64,000 nt of DNA from Candidatus Bathyarchaeota archaeon (GTDB lineage: Archaea; Thermoproteota; Bathyarchaeia; Bathyarchaeales; Bathycorpusculaceae): contig JAOULW010000002.1 of NCBI GenBank assembly GCA_029881805.1, positions 186,001 through 250,000 on the forward strand, in the 5' to 3' direction. This document shows positions 1 to 7,764 of this stretch, piece by piece. A model generated the notes under the pieces. It was not told where the DNA came from and did not search any database. It saw nothing but the letters and a program-made list of their open reading frames with translations. The number at the start of each line of letters is the position of its first letter. Positions within the stretch are counted from its first letter, which is position 1. Made by a program: the position numbers and the translations under genes.

Positions 1-255
1 CGGGGCATCAAACGCAGACTGAGCGGAGAAAAACCAACCATATTGATTGGCAAAATCGGAGTTTCGCAAGAACTGTTGAAGGAAATTGAGAGACAATTAG
101 AAAAGAAGAAAACGGTCAAAATCAAGATTCTGAAGAGTGCTTTGGAAAGAGACAAAGCCAAAGAGATTGCTTCAAGAATCGCTGAGCAAACAGACGCACT
201 TTTGGTGGAAGTCAGAGGTCACACGTTCATGCTTTATAAGCGTCGCAAAAAGTGA
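1..255 (+). CDS. CRM/YhbY-type RNA-binding protein, 5' truncated
   Basis: The frame is open from base 1, so the N-terminus lies outside the window. The visible part runs from a basic stretch (RGIKRRLSGEKPTILIGK) through the GKIGVSQELLKEIERQL segment, which matches the GxxG-containing CRM (YhbY) RNA-binding fold. This small domain binds ribosomal precursor RNA in bacteria and archaea. The C-terminus is short and basic. It sits just upstream of ribosomal protein S19e, a usual archaeal neighbourhood. An internal TTG at 43 could be mistaken for the start, but homology to the fold continues upstream of it. Confidence 0.75.
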   Translation, partial: RGIKRRLSGEKPTILIGKIGVSQELLKEIERQLEKKKTVKIKILKSALERDKAKEIASRIAEQTDALLVEVRGHTFMLYKRRKK

Positions 256-313
256 AAGCCTTTATATTTGGCTTCATGATTTACTGAAGGAAAAGCTAAG
301 AGGAAAAGAAGTC

Positions 314-781
314 TTGATAACCCCTTATGATGTCTCAGCATCCAGATTCATCGAAAGGTTAGCTAAGTACCTGAAAGAAAATGTGGATGAGGTGACTCCT
401 CCCACATGGGCTAATATCGTAAAAACTGGTGCCCATGTTGAGAAGACGCCGCAAAATCCGGAATGGTGGTATATTCGATGTGCTTCACTGTTGCGGAAGA
501 TCTATGTTCACGGACCAGTTGGAATAGAAAAACTAAGGGCTCAGTACGGAGGGCGGAAAGACTACGGTGTCAAACCTGGGCATGTGGCCAAAGCTGGTGG
601 GGCAATACTACGAAAAGCCTTGCAACAGCTGGAAGCCGCTGGTTTGGTTGAAAAATTTGAAACGCGCGGAAGAAGAGTAACGCGAGAAGGACGGAAGCTT
701 TTGCAGGAGTTGGCAGGAGACCTCCAGAAGGAGTCGGTTAAAGAGGTTCAAGGATTGGAAAAGCGTCAGAAAGGCGGTTGA
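314..781 (+). CDS. rps19e: 30S ribosomal protein S19e
   Basis: Component of the archaeal/eukaryotic small-subunit head. The sequence shows the S19e signatures TPYDVSASRFIERLAKYLK near the start and PPTWANIVKTGAH followed by WWYIRCASLLRKIY in the middle. The winged-helix-like C-terminal half (LRKALQQLEAAGLVEK) follows. The frame is open further upstream, but homology begins at TTG 314 (ITPYDV), preceded by AGAGG about ten bases away. This gives 155 residues, normal for the family. The next gene starts one base after the stop, so the cluster is co-transcribed. Confidence 0.93.
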   Translation: MITPYDVSASRFIERLAKYLKENVDEVTPPTWANIVKTGAHVEKTPQNPEWWYIRCASLLRKIYVHGPVGIEKLRAQYGGRKDYGVKPGHVAKAGGAILRKALQQLEAAGLVEKFETRGRRVTREGRKLLQELAGDLQKESVKEVQGLEKRQKGG

Positions 782-782
782 G

Positions 783-1112
783 TTGTCTGAGAATGACTTA
801 GAAGAACTTCGCAGAAGAAAACTTTCGGCGTTGCAGCGACAGATGGCTGAAGAGCAGAGAAGAGCGCAAAGGGAGCAGCAAGTGGAGTTGCAGAAGCAGG
901 CCTTACTTAGAAATATATTGACCCCTGAAGCCAGACAAAGGTTGGCAAACCTGAAAATGGTTAAACCAGAGTTCACGGATCAGTTAGAGTTGCAACTTAT
1001 TCAATTGGCGCAACAAGGGAAACTGTCGATACCGCTAGCGGATGATCAGCTGAAGCAGATACTTATCCAACTGCAATCACGAAAACGGGAAACAAGGATA
1101 AGAAGGGTATAG
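783..1112 (+). CDS. DNA-binding protein of the PDCD5/TFAR19 family
   Basis: A 109-residue, highly charged, helical protein. The N-terminal Glu/Arg/Gln-rich helix ([20 protein letters not shown]) and the central [20 protein letters not shown] segment are diagnostic of the archaeal PDCD5-related family, which folds as a helical bundle and binds nucleic acid. Its precise role in archaea is unclear. Initiation is at TTG, one base after the S19e stop. Next to S19e and L39e is its standard archaeal position. Confidence 0.9.
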   Translation: MSENDLEELRRRKLSALQRQMAEEQRRAQREQQVELQKQALLRNILTPEARQRLANLKMVKPEFTDQLELQLIQLAQQGKLSIPLADDQLKQILIQLQSRKRETRIRRV

Positions 1113-1114
1113 AT

Positions 1115-1270
1115 ATGGCTAGAAACAAGCCGGCAGCAAAAAAACGCAGACTAGCAAAGGCAGGGAAGCAGAGACAAGCCGTACCGACTTGGGTTATGGG
1201 AAAAACAGCTGGAAAATTCAGGGCACATCCAAAAAGAAGGCACTGGCGAACTAGAAAAATAAAGGCGTAG
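1115..1270 (+). CDS. rpl39e: 50S ribosomal protein L39e
   Basis: A 51-residue basic protein, exactly the family length. It starts [19 protein letters not shown] and contains [20 protein letters not shown] with the C-terminal HWRTRK. L39e lies along the peptide exit tunnel. The ATG is two bases after the preceding stop, so translation is probably coupled. Confidence 0.95.
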   Translation: MARNKPAAKKRRLAKAGKQRQAVPTWVMGKTAGKFRAHPKRRHWRTRKIKA

Positions 1271-1283
1271 GAGGGACCGCTTT

Positions 1284-1829
1284 ATGGGAGAAAAAAGCGA
1301 GAAAGAAGAACAGAAAACTGAGGAAGAGTCGGAAGAGTCAGAGGAGACTGTGGAAGAGGCAGAAATTCAAGAAACAGCTGAGGGAGTTTTGGAGGAGAAA
1401 GAAGAGGAAGAAGAGGAACTAGAGGAAGAGGCAGTTGTAAGTGAAACTGAAGCTGTAGAGGCAGAAGAAGCACCCACTCCCGTTGAAGAAGCGAAACCGC
1501 CATCGCGGGAAGAGAAGACAGAAGAAGAAATAGTTGAAGAAAGAATCTACACGATTCCGCTTGGTAAAGTGTGGATTAGGCCGCCCAACAAAAGGGCGCC
1601 AAGAGCGATGCGGATGATTAAGAGCTTTATAACTAAGCACATGAAGTTAGAAGTGCGGAGGGAGAGAGAAGAGGAAGAGATGGAAGAGCCTAAAAGACTC
1701 ATTATTAGCAACGAAGTGAATATGAGGGTATGGAGCAGAGGCATAGAGAAGCCTCCGCGAAAAATCAGAGTGAGGGCTGCAAAGGATAAAGAGGGCAACG
1801 TCACTGTTTATCTGGCTGAAGGAGACTGA
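1284..1829 (+). CDS. rpl31e: 50S ribosomal protein L31e with long acidic N-terminal extension
   Basis: Residues about 85-181 are a normal L31e: RIYTIPLGKVWIRPPNKRAPRAMRM, then KSFITKHMK and a C-terminal KIRVRAAKDKEGNVTVYL. L31e sits near the exit-tunnel rim where SRP and NAC dock. The first 85 residues are almost entirely Glu/Ser/Ala/Lys, strongly acidic and probably disordered. Typical L31e proteins are about 90 residues, so this one is double length. The ATG at 1284 follows GGAGGG, a good Shine-Dalgarno sequence, and no internal start is obviously better. The extension is therefore probably translated. Confidence 0.92.
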   Translation: MGEKSEKEEQKTEEESEESEETVEEAEIQETAEGVLEEKEEEEEELEEEAVVSETEAVEAEEAPTPVEEAKPPSREEKTEEEIVEERIYTIPLGKVWIRPPNKRAPRAMRMIKSFITKHMKLEVRREREEEEMEEPKRLIISNEVNMRVWSRGIEKPPRKIRVRAAKDKEGNVTVYLAEGD

Positions 1830-1831
1830 TT

Positions 1832-2512
1832 TTGACTATTTACCTGTCCGATCTTTTTGGAAGTGCAAGTCTGGGCGTATATTCGCTGGTTACGGATAGA
1901 ATAGTTGTAGTTCCAAAATTGGTTCCTCGTCAAAAAGCCGAAAGGTTGGCAGAATGGCTGAGAGTCAAGTTAATCCACACGATGATTGGAGGTTCGGTCC
2001 TTGTTGGGACGTTTGCGTGCGCAAATTCTAATGGAATTTTGCTTCCTAATTTAGTTCGCGAAGAAGAACTTGAGACAATGAAATCTGTTCTTGAAGGAAA
2101 CATAGCTGTGGCGGATACCAAGAAAACCGCTTACGGAAACATGGTTCTGGCAAACGATCATGGCGCAGTTTTGGATCCGAGATTAAAATCGGAGGAAGTT
2201 AAGCAGATTTCTGAAACCTTAGGGGTCGAAGCCGTGCAATGCGAAATCGCTGGCTTACCCTATGTTGGGTCGCTGGCAGTCGCGACTAACAAAGGAGTTT
2301 TGGCGCATCCACTGTTGAAGGAATCAGAGCAGAGAATTTTAGAAAATGTGTTGAAGGTTCATGTTGATGTAGGTACTATCAATTGTGGGGTACCCTATGT
2401 TGGCGCCGGTTTGATTTGCAATCGGTACACAGCTGTGGCTGGTTCCTTGACAACGAGACCCGAGATATTTATAATTGGGAATGCCTTGGATGTTGTAAAG
2501 GAAGGAGAATAA
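1832..2512 (+). CDS. Translation initiation factor aIF6
   Basis: Anti-association factor that binds the 50S subunit and prevents premature joining with 30S. The 226 residues show the family's pseudo-fivefold repeat of about 45 residues (GVYSLVTDRIVVVPKLV; VGTFACANSNGILLPNLV; YGNMVLANDHGAVLDPRL; VGSLAVATNKGVLAHPLL; VGAGLICNRYTAVAGSLTT). The start is TTG, two bases after the L31e stop. L31e-aIF6-LX is the usual archaeal order. Confidence 0.96.
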   Translation: MTIYLSDLFGSASLGVYSLVTDRIVVVPKLVPRQKAERLAEWLRVKLIHTMIGGSVLVGTFACANSNGILLPNLVREEELETMKSVLEGNIAVADTKKTAYGNMVLANDHGAVLDPRLKSEEVKQISETLGVEAVQCEIAGLPYVGSLAVATNKGVLAHPLLKESEQRILENVLKVHVDVGTINCGVPYVGAGLICNRYTAVAGSLTTRPEIFIIGNALDVVKEGE

Positions 2513-2513
2513 C

Positions 2514-2756
2514 ATGAAAGTCTTTAAGGTTACAGGTGAGATTCAGAAGCCAAACTTAAAAACGACATTCCAAAAGGAAGTAATAGCCCTCAAACCCGAG
2601 CATGCTGTTGAAAAGGTTTACGCAGAATTAGGTAGCAAACATCGTGTAAAACGCTTTCACATAAAAATAGCCGATGTTAAAGAGGTTCCACTTGAAGAGA
2701 TAGAAAATCCGTTGCTGAGAAAGCTTGTCGTCGGAGAAGAAAAAATTGGCGAGTAA
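2514..2756 (+). CDS. 50S ribosomal protein LX (L18a/L20e family)
   Basis: An 80-residue protein beginning MKVFKVTGEIQKP and continuing with TFQKEVIALKPEHAVEKVYAELG and VKRFHIKI, the archaeal LX/L18Ae signature. It follows aIF6 with one base between them and overlaps the start of the prefoldin gene, which places it in the same operon. Confidence 0.9.
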   Translation: MKVFKVTGEIQKPNLKTTFQKEVIALKPEHAVEKVYAELGSKHRVKRFHIKIADVKEVPLEEIENPLLRKLVVGEEKIGE

Positions 2757-3192
2757 AAGCGAGGAAGAACTCCGCAAACTAAGTGTTGAATTGCGCTTTC
2801 TTGAGCAGACAGCAGAAAACATACAATCCCGCATCAATATGGTAGCCACTGCTATAGCAGATATGACCTATGCCAACATGGCTCTGGAGGGCTTGGAAAA
2901 AGAAAAGGAAGACTCTGAGCTTCTCGTTCCAATAGGCGGCAACACCTACATTAAAGCTAAACTTGGAACTCCAGACAAAATAATCGTCGGAATGGGCGCA
3001 GGAGTTTCAATTGAGAAATCGCTGCAAGAAGCAAAAGAAATTGTCCGAAAGCGATTGGAAAACTTGGAAAAAACAAGAACATCTCTCCAACAGCAATTTG
3101 CTCAAGTCTTAGAGAAAATTAACGAAGACAGGGGAAAATTTGATAATTTAGTGAACGAGCTCAGAGGAGAGAAAACTTCAAGAAATGTTTGA
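2746..3192 (+). CDS. pfdA: Prefoldin subunit alpha
   Basis: Alpha subunit of the hexameric chaperone prefoldin, which hands unfolded proteins to the thermosome. It has two long coiled-coil helices (SEEELRKLSVELRFLEQTAE and EIVRKRLENLEKTRTSLQQQ) around a beta-hairpin core (LLVPIGGNTYIKAKL, KIIVGMGAGVSIEKS). I choose TTG 2746 because GGAG lies nine bases upstream. TTG 2725 is an alternative that adds seven residues. The 5' end overlaps LX and the 3' end overlaps ftsY. Confidence 0.9.
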   Translation: MASKSEEELRKLSVELRFLEQTAENIQSRINMVATAIADMTYANMALEGLEKEKEDSELLVPIGGNTYIKAKLGTPDKIIVGMGAGVSIEKSLQEAKEIVRKRLENLEKTRTSLQQQFAQVLEKINEDRGKFDNLVNELRGEKTSRNV

Positions 3193-4090
3193 AAGATTGA
3201 AATTTGGACTGAAAGGACTTGTAAACAAGGTAACGACCACTGAGTTGAAGGCGGAAAGCCTCCGTTCATTGCTTGGAGAATTTAGAATAAACCTCGTAGA
3301 AAACGATGTTGCCTTTCCGGTGGCTGACCGAATCTGCGACGAAATGGAAAAACGCCTGGACGGTTTTCAAGTTAAGCGACTTGAAGACCGCAAAAAAGTC
3401 ATCGAGAAGAACTTGCAGGAAGTACTTTTAGAGGTCATGCTAACAAATAACAAAGTAGACTTGATGGAGACTGTTAAGAACAAACGCAGCAAAGGCGAAC
3501 CTTTTGTCATAGTCTTTGTCGGAATAAACGGTACCGGAAAAACCACAACAATCGCAAAAGTTGCTCAACTGTTTAATAGCAAAGGCTATTCAGTTGTTCT
3601 TGCGTGCAGCGACACTTACCGGGCAGGTTCCATCGAGCAATTGGAAGAACATGCCAAACGCTTAGGAATACGCATGATAAAGCACAAATACGGCGCAGAT
3701 CCAGCAGCTGTAGCTTATGATGCAATAAGCCACGCAAAAACCCATGGAATAAACGTTGTTCTGATAGACACCGCTGGAAGGATGCAGACAAACCGAAACC
3801 TGATGAATGAACTTGCAAAAATAAAACGCGTCGTTAACCCGGACTTGACTATTTTGACCGTGGATTCGCTTACAGGAAACGACGCAGTCATGCAAGCTGA
3901 AGAGTTTTACAAAAGCGTTGGTATAGATGCGACAATACTGACTAAGGTTGACGCGGATATCAAAGGCGGCTCCGCCCTCAGCGTAACATACGTGACTAAA
4001 AAGCCAATTCTATTCATTGGCACAGGACAAAAATATGAAGACTTGGAAGAGTTTGACCCGGAAAAATTCGTGCAAATGATCCTGAAATAG
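3185..4090 (+). CDS. ftsY: Signal recognition particle receptor FtsY
   Basis: SRP-receptor GTPase that delivers ribosome-nascent chains to the Sec translocon. The N domain (first ~90 residues) is followed by the G domain. G1 is GINGTGKTTT at about residue 113, then CSDTYRAGSIEQL, DTAGRMQTN and TKVDADIKGG, and the C-terminus is FIGTGQKYEDLEEFDPEKFV. The acidic A domain seen in some bacteria is absent, as is usual in archaea. It overlaps the prefoldin gene by eight bases. Confidence 0.96.
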   Translation: MFERLKFGLKGLVNKVTTTELKAESLRSLLGEFRINLVENDVAFPVADRICDEMEKRLDGFQVKRLEDRKKVIEKNLQEVLLEVMLTNNKVDLMETVKNKRSKGEPFVIVFVGINGTGKTTTIAKVAQLFNSKGYSVVLACSDTYRAGSIEQLEEHAKRLGIRMIKHKYGADPAAVAYDAISHAKTHGINVVLIDTAGRMQTNRNLMNELAKIKRVVNPDLTILTVDSLTGNDAVMQAEEFYKSVGIDATILTKVDADIKGGSALSVTYVTKKPILFIGTGQKYEDLEEFDPEKFVQMILK

Positions 4091-4120
4091 ATACTTCTGC
4101 GAATTTTGCGACTTTTATTA

Positions 4121-4284
4121 CTATTCGTATTTTTCCATGAGTTCCTTTAAGCCTTTTAAGTCAGATGGAGAAAGGAGAGGTCTTTACTTGACCCCTCGTT
4201 GGTTCCGAGTCCTCCACATTTCTTCATCAAGACTGCATGTGGTTCATCATAATAAAGTCTGCAAGGAGCAATCTTGTTCCACAT
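4121..4284 (-). CDS. Small hypothetical protein with an apparent frameshift, downstream of the carbamoyltransferase
   Basis: Starts at ATG 4284, 17 bases after the carbamoyltransferase stop, in the same direction. The first frame reads MWNKIAPCRLYYDEPHAVLM, then KKCGGLGTNEGSSKDLSF, and stops at 4156. One base out of register, the sequence continues as SPSDLKGLKELMEKYE and stops at 4121. Reading the T-run near 4173 with one extra T joins them into a single protein of about 54 residues. It contains two cysteines and no domain I recognise. It is either a 42-residue protein or a frameshifted 54-residue one. Confidence 0.45.
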
Positions 4285-4300
4285 GTTCTATTTGGCATCT

Positions 4301-5215
4301 CTAATATTTTTCCAGCAATTTTAGCAGTGTCGCTTTTGCTGAACAGAGTCTATTTTTGCTTTGCTCATATATAACTGACTTTGGGCTTTCGATAGCATCT
4401 GCACTTATCTCGTATCCTCTGTGAATGGGCATATCATGCATTACGTAGGCGTTACTTTCTTTCACTAGCTCGTTGTTTATCTGGTATGGCATCATGAGTT
4501 TGATGCGCTTCTCTTTTTCTGCATCGAATTTTGAGTCTTGGAAGAATTCCATGTCGATCCACGTGTCTGTGTAGACGAAGTCTGCGTATTGCACTGCTTT
4601 TCTAATGTCCAAAGTGGTTTCCCATAGTCCAGTTTTCTTGGCGTTTTCCAGTAATTCGTTGTCTCGGCTTGGCTCATTAAAGATTGGTGTCACAGTTGTT
4701 ATTTTCACACCACTTTTTGTACAGCCTTCAACCAGCGAATTGCAGACATTGTTATGTATACCTATGTAAACTAGCTTCACGCTTTCTAGTGTGCCTTTCT
4801 TCTCCTTCATGGTTATTAGGTCTGCTATTGCTTGGCTTGGATGGTATTTTTCATCGCATCCATTGATTACTGGAACACGGGAAGCCTTAGCCATAGATTG
4901 CAAATCAACATTTTTGATCAATCGCGCCATTATGCAGTCAACATTACGCGACAAATACTGTGTTTCGTCTGATATGTCTGCTAAAGCGAAGTTTGTCGTC
5001 CTCCAGTCTATGTAAAGAGCGTGACCGCCAAGCTGGGTCATTGCTACTTCAAACGCGACTCTTGTTCTCGTAGAGGTTTTCTGAAAAATCATGGCTAAAG
5101 ATTTGCTGTCCAAAATGGTTCGATATTTTTCTGGATTATGCTTAATGTCAATGCCTTTGTCAATTATCTCCATAAGTTGTTGACCGGATAAGTCTTTGAA
5201 ATTAATTAGGTGCAT
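4301..5215 (-). CDS. Ornithine carbamoyltransferase-like protein (divergent substrate motifs)
   Basis: A 304-residue transcarbamylase fold. The carbamoyl-phosphate site is intact: S48-T-R-T-R52 and HPSQ at 125-128. The motifs that fix the amino-acid substrate in ornithine carbamoyltransferase are altered. The usual HCLP is HDMP (260-263), the SMG loop is replaced by DTWIDME (217-223), and HPCQ is HPSQ. The family is certain. Ornithine as acceptor is not, so I give no argF symbol. No other arginine genes are nearby; the only companion is a small downstream ORF. It lies on the minus strand, inserted between the ftsY and secE clusters. Confidence 0.85.
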   Translation of the reverse strand: MHLINFKDLSGQQLMEIIDKGIDIKHNPEKYRTILDSKSLAMIFQKTSTRTRVAFEVAMTQLGGHALYIDWRTTNFALADISDETQYLSRNVDCIMARLIKNVDLQSMAKASRVPVINGCDEKYHPSQAIADLITMKEKKGTLESVKLVYIGIHNNVCNSLVEGCTKSGVKITTVTPIFNEPSRDNELLENAKKTGLWETTLDIRKAVQYADFVYTDTWIDMEFFQDSKFDAEKEKRIKLMMPYQINNELVKESNAYVMHDMPIHRGYEISADAIESPKSVIYEQSKNRLCSAKATLLKLLEKY

Positions 5216-5303
5216 TATTCCGCCTTCTTAAACCAAACCTATAGCTTGAGTTATAAAACTTTTCCGAGAACTTATTTGATTCCAGATCGATGTTCTTATC
5301 ATT

Positions 5304-6068
5304 CTACTTGGCCATTGTTACAAACCACATATTTGCGTGTTCTTCTTCGTTGAATTCCTCTATTGCGTTTCCTGAATACGTTGCTTTGACCTCAAACTTA
5401 CTTTCAATTAACATCCTCCTCAGTATGGAAAAGTTGTGCCATCTCAGTTTGTGTTCTCTTATCTGCAGGTCCACTTTTCCATTTTCTTTCATCAAATAGA
5501 CTGGTCTCCAGATTATCACATTTCGATTTCGCGGGTGACGAGTATTATAGAAAAAAAGAAGGAGCTGAAGTCTTTCTTTCACCAACAAACGCTCCAAAAT
5601 GAGTCTGTTCAACAAATCTTCGTTAATTTTCTTCGCGTTTCTCGTATTAAAAATGAATAATCCATTTTTTCTTAAAATCTGACGGAGTCCACTAAGGAAA
5701 GCTTGCACATGTCTGTACTGCTCCAAATTGGAAAAAACCATTCCCAAACAAATAGCAGCATCAAACTTTTCACCTCTTAAGATGATCCCAAGTCTTCTCA
5801 TATCTCCTTGTATGAACCTGATTTTTCCCTCTTTCTTCTTTTTTCTGGCTATTCCTAGCATAGCCTGACTTATGTCGACTCCCGTTACTTCATATCCCAA
5901 TTTACTCAATCTTATAAAGTGGTTCCCTGTTCCACATCCAATATCAATAATCGTTTTACACCCCTTCTTCTGAAACAGGTCGTTCAGAAACTTCATGTCT
6001 GCGTCATAATCATATTTTCCCCATGTTTCGTCATAAAACCTTGCTTCCAAGCTGAATTCGTCATTCAT
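5304..6068 (-). CDS. Class I SAM-dependent methyltransferase
   Basis: A 254-residue Rossmann-fold methyltransferase. Motif I is IIDIGCGTGNHFIRLSK near residue 40, the acidic ribose-binding residue follows in VTGVDIS, and motif II/III is FDAAICLGMVFSNL. The N-terminal ARFYDETWGKYDYDADM segment is typical of small-molecule methyltransferases of the Methyltransf_25/11 groups. The substrate cannot be told. It lies upstream of the carbamoyltransferase on the same strand, with 88 bases between. Confidence 0.85.
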   Translation of the reverse strand: MNDEFSLEARFYDETWGKYDYDADMKFLNDLFQKKGCKTIIDIGCGTGNHFIRLSKLGYEVTGVDISQAMLGIARKKKKEGKIRFIQGDMRRLGIILRGEKFDAAICLGMVFSNLEQYRHVQAFLSGLRQILRKNGLFIFNTRNAKKINEDLLNRLILERLLVKERLQLLLFFYNTRHPRNRNVIIWRPVYLMKENGKVDLQIREHKLRWHNFSILRRMLIESKFEVKATYSGNAIEEFNEEEHANMWFVTMAK

Positions 6069-6124
6069 CTTGTTTCCTCGGGTTCGTTTAATCTCTTTAG
6101 GCCAATCAGCTTCATTGTAACATG

Positions 6125-6162
6125 ACTATATTTATTACTTGCCAAAGAACCACTACGTGAGG
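6125..6162 (+). promoter_or_regulatory. Putative TATA box and Shine-Dalgarno sequence of dtdA
   Basis: TATATTTA lies at 6127-6134. A transcript would begin about 25-28 bases downstream near 6155. GTGAGG at 6157-6162 is the best ribosome-binding site. It is 7-10 bases from the ATA/ATT codons at 6170/6173 but 46 bases from the TTG at 6209, which favours a non-AUG start for dtdA. Confidence 0.45.
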
Positions 6163-6208
6163 AATAACTATAATTTTACTGGTTGCTTCAAACAAAGACA
6201 TCGCAAGC

Positions 6209-6994
6209 TTGAATATTGCAAAACAAATCCTTGCCAATTATAATCTTAAAAAACTGGATGTCAATTTTCATGAAAATCCTGTTTACGAAGCCAGCGTCAA
6301 CGGCAGAAAAGTCAGACTTGTAACTCTAGACAGCGAGCTTGTCAATGCACAAACTCTCACAGATACATTTAGCGATTTAGAACTTACAATTTTCATTTCG
6401 AGGCACAGCAGCGTAAGCGGGACTCCGACGCTTTCGGTGCATACTTCTGGCAATTTGGGTGAGGCAAAGCTCGGCGGACTTCCAAGAAAGGTTTCTGTTT
6501 CTCCAGCGAATGCCATGAGAGATGCTTTAAAGGCTATGATGAAGCTTAAGGAAGAAATGCAACTTGATTATGAAGTTTCTTACGAATGTACCCATCACGG
6601 TCCTTCATTGAACAGCCCTACTATGTTCGTTGAGCTAGGGAGTTCCATTAGACAATGGAACGATTTAAAGGCGGCAGAAGTGGTTGCCCATGCAGCTATG
6701 GAGGCCATTTCAAAGTTCGGCATCTTCCGAGCTACCGCGGTGCTTGGTATTGGGGGGCCGCATTATAACATGAAGTTCACTCGAATGATGATGGAAGACG
6801 AAATAGCCTTTGGTCACATAATTCCTAAATATGCTGTCCCATCCGTTGACATTGCTGTTCTAAGGCAATGTGTGGAAAAAACATTAGAGAAGATTGAGTA
6901 CACAGTTTTGGACTGGAAAGGAATAAAAGGACAACATAAACCGAAACTTGTTGAGATGCTTGAGGAGATAGCTGTTCCATTTAAGAAGGTTTAG
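6209..6994 (+). CDS. dtdA: D-aminoacyl-tRNA deacylase DtdA (DTD2 type)
   Basis: Archaeal/plant-type enzyme that hydrolyses D-amino acids wrongly attached to tRNA. Diagnostic segments are ELTIFISRHSS, YECTHHGPSL and LGIGGPHYNMKF, all conserved around the metal site, plus FGHIIPKYA. The first standard start is TTG 6209. Homology seems to continue upstream in frame as ILLVASNKDIASL, open back to a stop at 6158-6160 with no ATG, GTG or TTG. The true start is therefore probably ATA 6170 or ATT 6173, behind GTGAGG. I keep the conservative start here. Confidence 0.93.
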   Translation: MNIAKQILANYNLKKLDVNFHENPVYEASVNGRKVRLVTLDSELVNAQTLTDTFSDLELTIFISRHSSVSGTPTLSVHTSGNLGEAKLGGLPRKVSVSPANAMRDALKAMMKLKEEMQLDYEVSYECTHHGPSLNSPTMFVELGSSIRQWNDLKAAEVVAHAAMEAISKFGIFRATAVLGIGGPHYNMKFTRMMMEDEIAFGHIIPKYAVPSVDIAVLRQCVEKTLEKIEYTVLDWKGIKGQHKPKLVEMLEEIAVPFKKV

Positions 6995-7057
6995 AATCCA
7001 AAAAGGTTAATAAAAATGATCATGTCTTATCTATAAGAACTGGCAGCCGTAGTAATG

Positions 7058-7066
7058 TTTATATTA
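7058..7066 (+). promoter_or_regulatory. Putative TATA box of the secE-spt5-L11-L1-L10-L12 operon
   Basis: TTTATATTA lies about 30-38 bases before the SecE ATG. Transcription would start near 7088, leaving a leader of a few bases that holds GGTGA at 7089-7093. Confidence 0.5.
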
Positions 7067-7095
7067 TGATTGACAAGTTGAGTGTGCGGTGAACC

Positions 7096-7266
7096 ATGGG
7101 CTTAAGACAATTTATATCACAATGTGTAAGAACATTAAAGCTGGCAATAAAGCCTGGAAGAAGCGAGCTTTGGTTATCGATAAAAATATGCTTTTTGGGC
7201 ATAGGTGCAGTTGGACTGGTTGGTTTCATCATAAAGGTATTATCTTCTGTTCTGCAACCTTCTTAG
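7096..7266 (+). CDS. secE: Preprotein translocase subunit SecE (Sec61 gamma)
   Basis: A 56-residue protein in the form of archaeal SecE. An amphipathic cytoplasmic helix (LRQFISQCVRTLKLAIKPGR) is followed by one tail-anchoring membrane helix (ICFLGIGAVGLVGFIIKVL). The KPGRSE/W junction is the conserved hinge that clamps SecY. It starts at ATG 7096 behind GGTGA. The next gene, spt5, starts 12 bases after the stop, the classical archaeal secE-spt5 pair. Confidence 0.92.
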   Translation: MGLRQFISQCVRTLKLAIKPGRSELWLSIKICFLGIGAVGLVGFIIKVLSSVLQPS

Positions 7267-7278
7267 AAGGAAGAATCT

Positions 7279-7764
7279 ATGGAGAAGAAAGAGGAGCTTC
7301 CAACAAAATTTTTTGCCGTGAAGACAACGACTGGCCAAGAGAAGAATGTGGCTAGGCTGGTTGCTGCAAAAATCGAAATGAATAATATACCAATAAAGGC
7401 AATTCTTGTACCTGAAAATCTGAGAGGATACGTATTCATTGAGGCTGATGGGCCACATTTTGTGGAGCAAGCCGTTGCGGGCGTCAGGCATGTGCGGTCA
7501 AGAGTTTCAGGCATCATAAGTTTTTCTGAGATTGAAAGATATGTGGTTAGAAAACCTGTGATTGAGGAATTGAGCGAGAATGACATAGTGGAAGTGACAG
7601 GTGGACCCTTTAAAGGCATGCGTGCAAAAATAACACGTATTGATAAAGGTAAGGCGGAAGTCACACTTGAGTTGTTAGAAGCAACTTTTACTCTGCCCAT
7701 AACCGTTCACTCTGATTATGTCAAACTGGTGGAAAAGGCAAAAACTGAAAGCAGTGGAATGTAA
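7279..7764 (+). CDS. spt5: Transcription elongation factor Spt5 (NusG)
   Basis: A 161-residue protein with an NGN domain (FFAVKTTTGQEKNVARLVA; GYVFIEADG; VRHVRSRVSG) and a C-terminal KOW domain (NDIVEVTGGPFKGMRAKITR). It binds the RNA polymerase clamp with Spt4 and couples transcription to ribosomes. The stop codon abuts the ATG of L11. Confidence 0.96.
   Translation: MEKKEELPTKFFAVKTTTGQEKNVARLVAAKIEMNNIPIKAILVPENLRGYVFIEADGPHFVEQAVAGVRHVRSRVSGIISFSEIERYVVRKPVIEELSENDIVEVTGGPFKGMRAKITRIDKGKAEVTLELLEATFTLPITVHSDYVKLVEKAKTESSGM

Noticed and set aside
4091-4300. Possible tRNA-like T-arm (GGTTCCGAGTCC) after ftsY
   Set aside because: No acceptor or anticodon stem can be formed; the stretch codes for the small protein on the minus strand.
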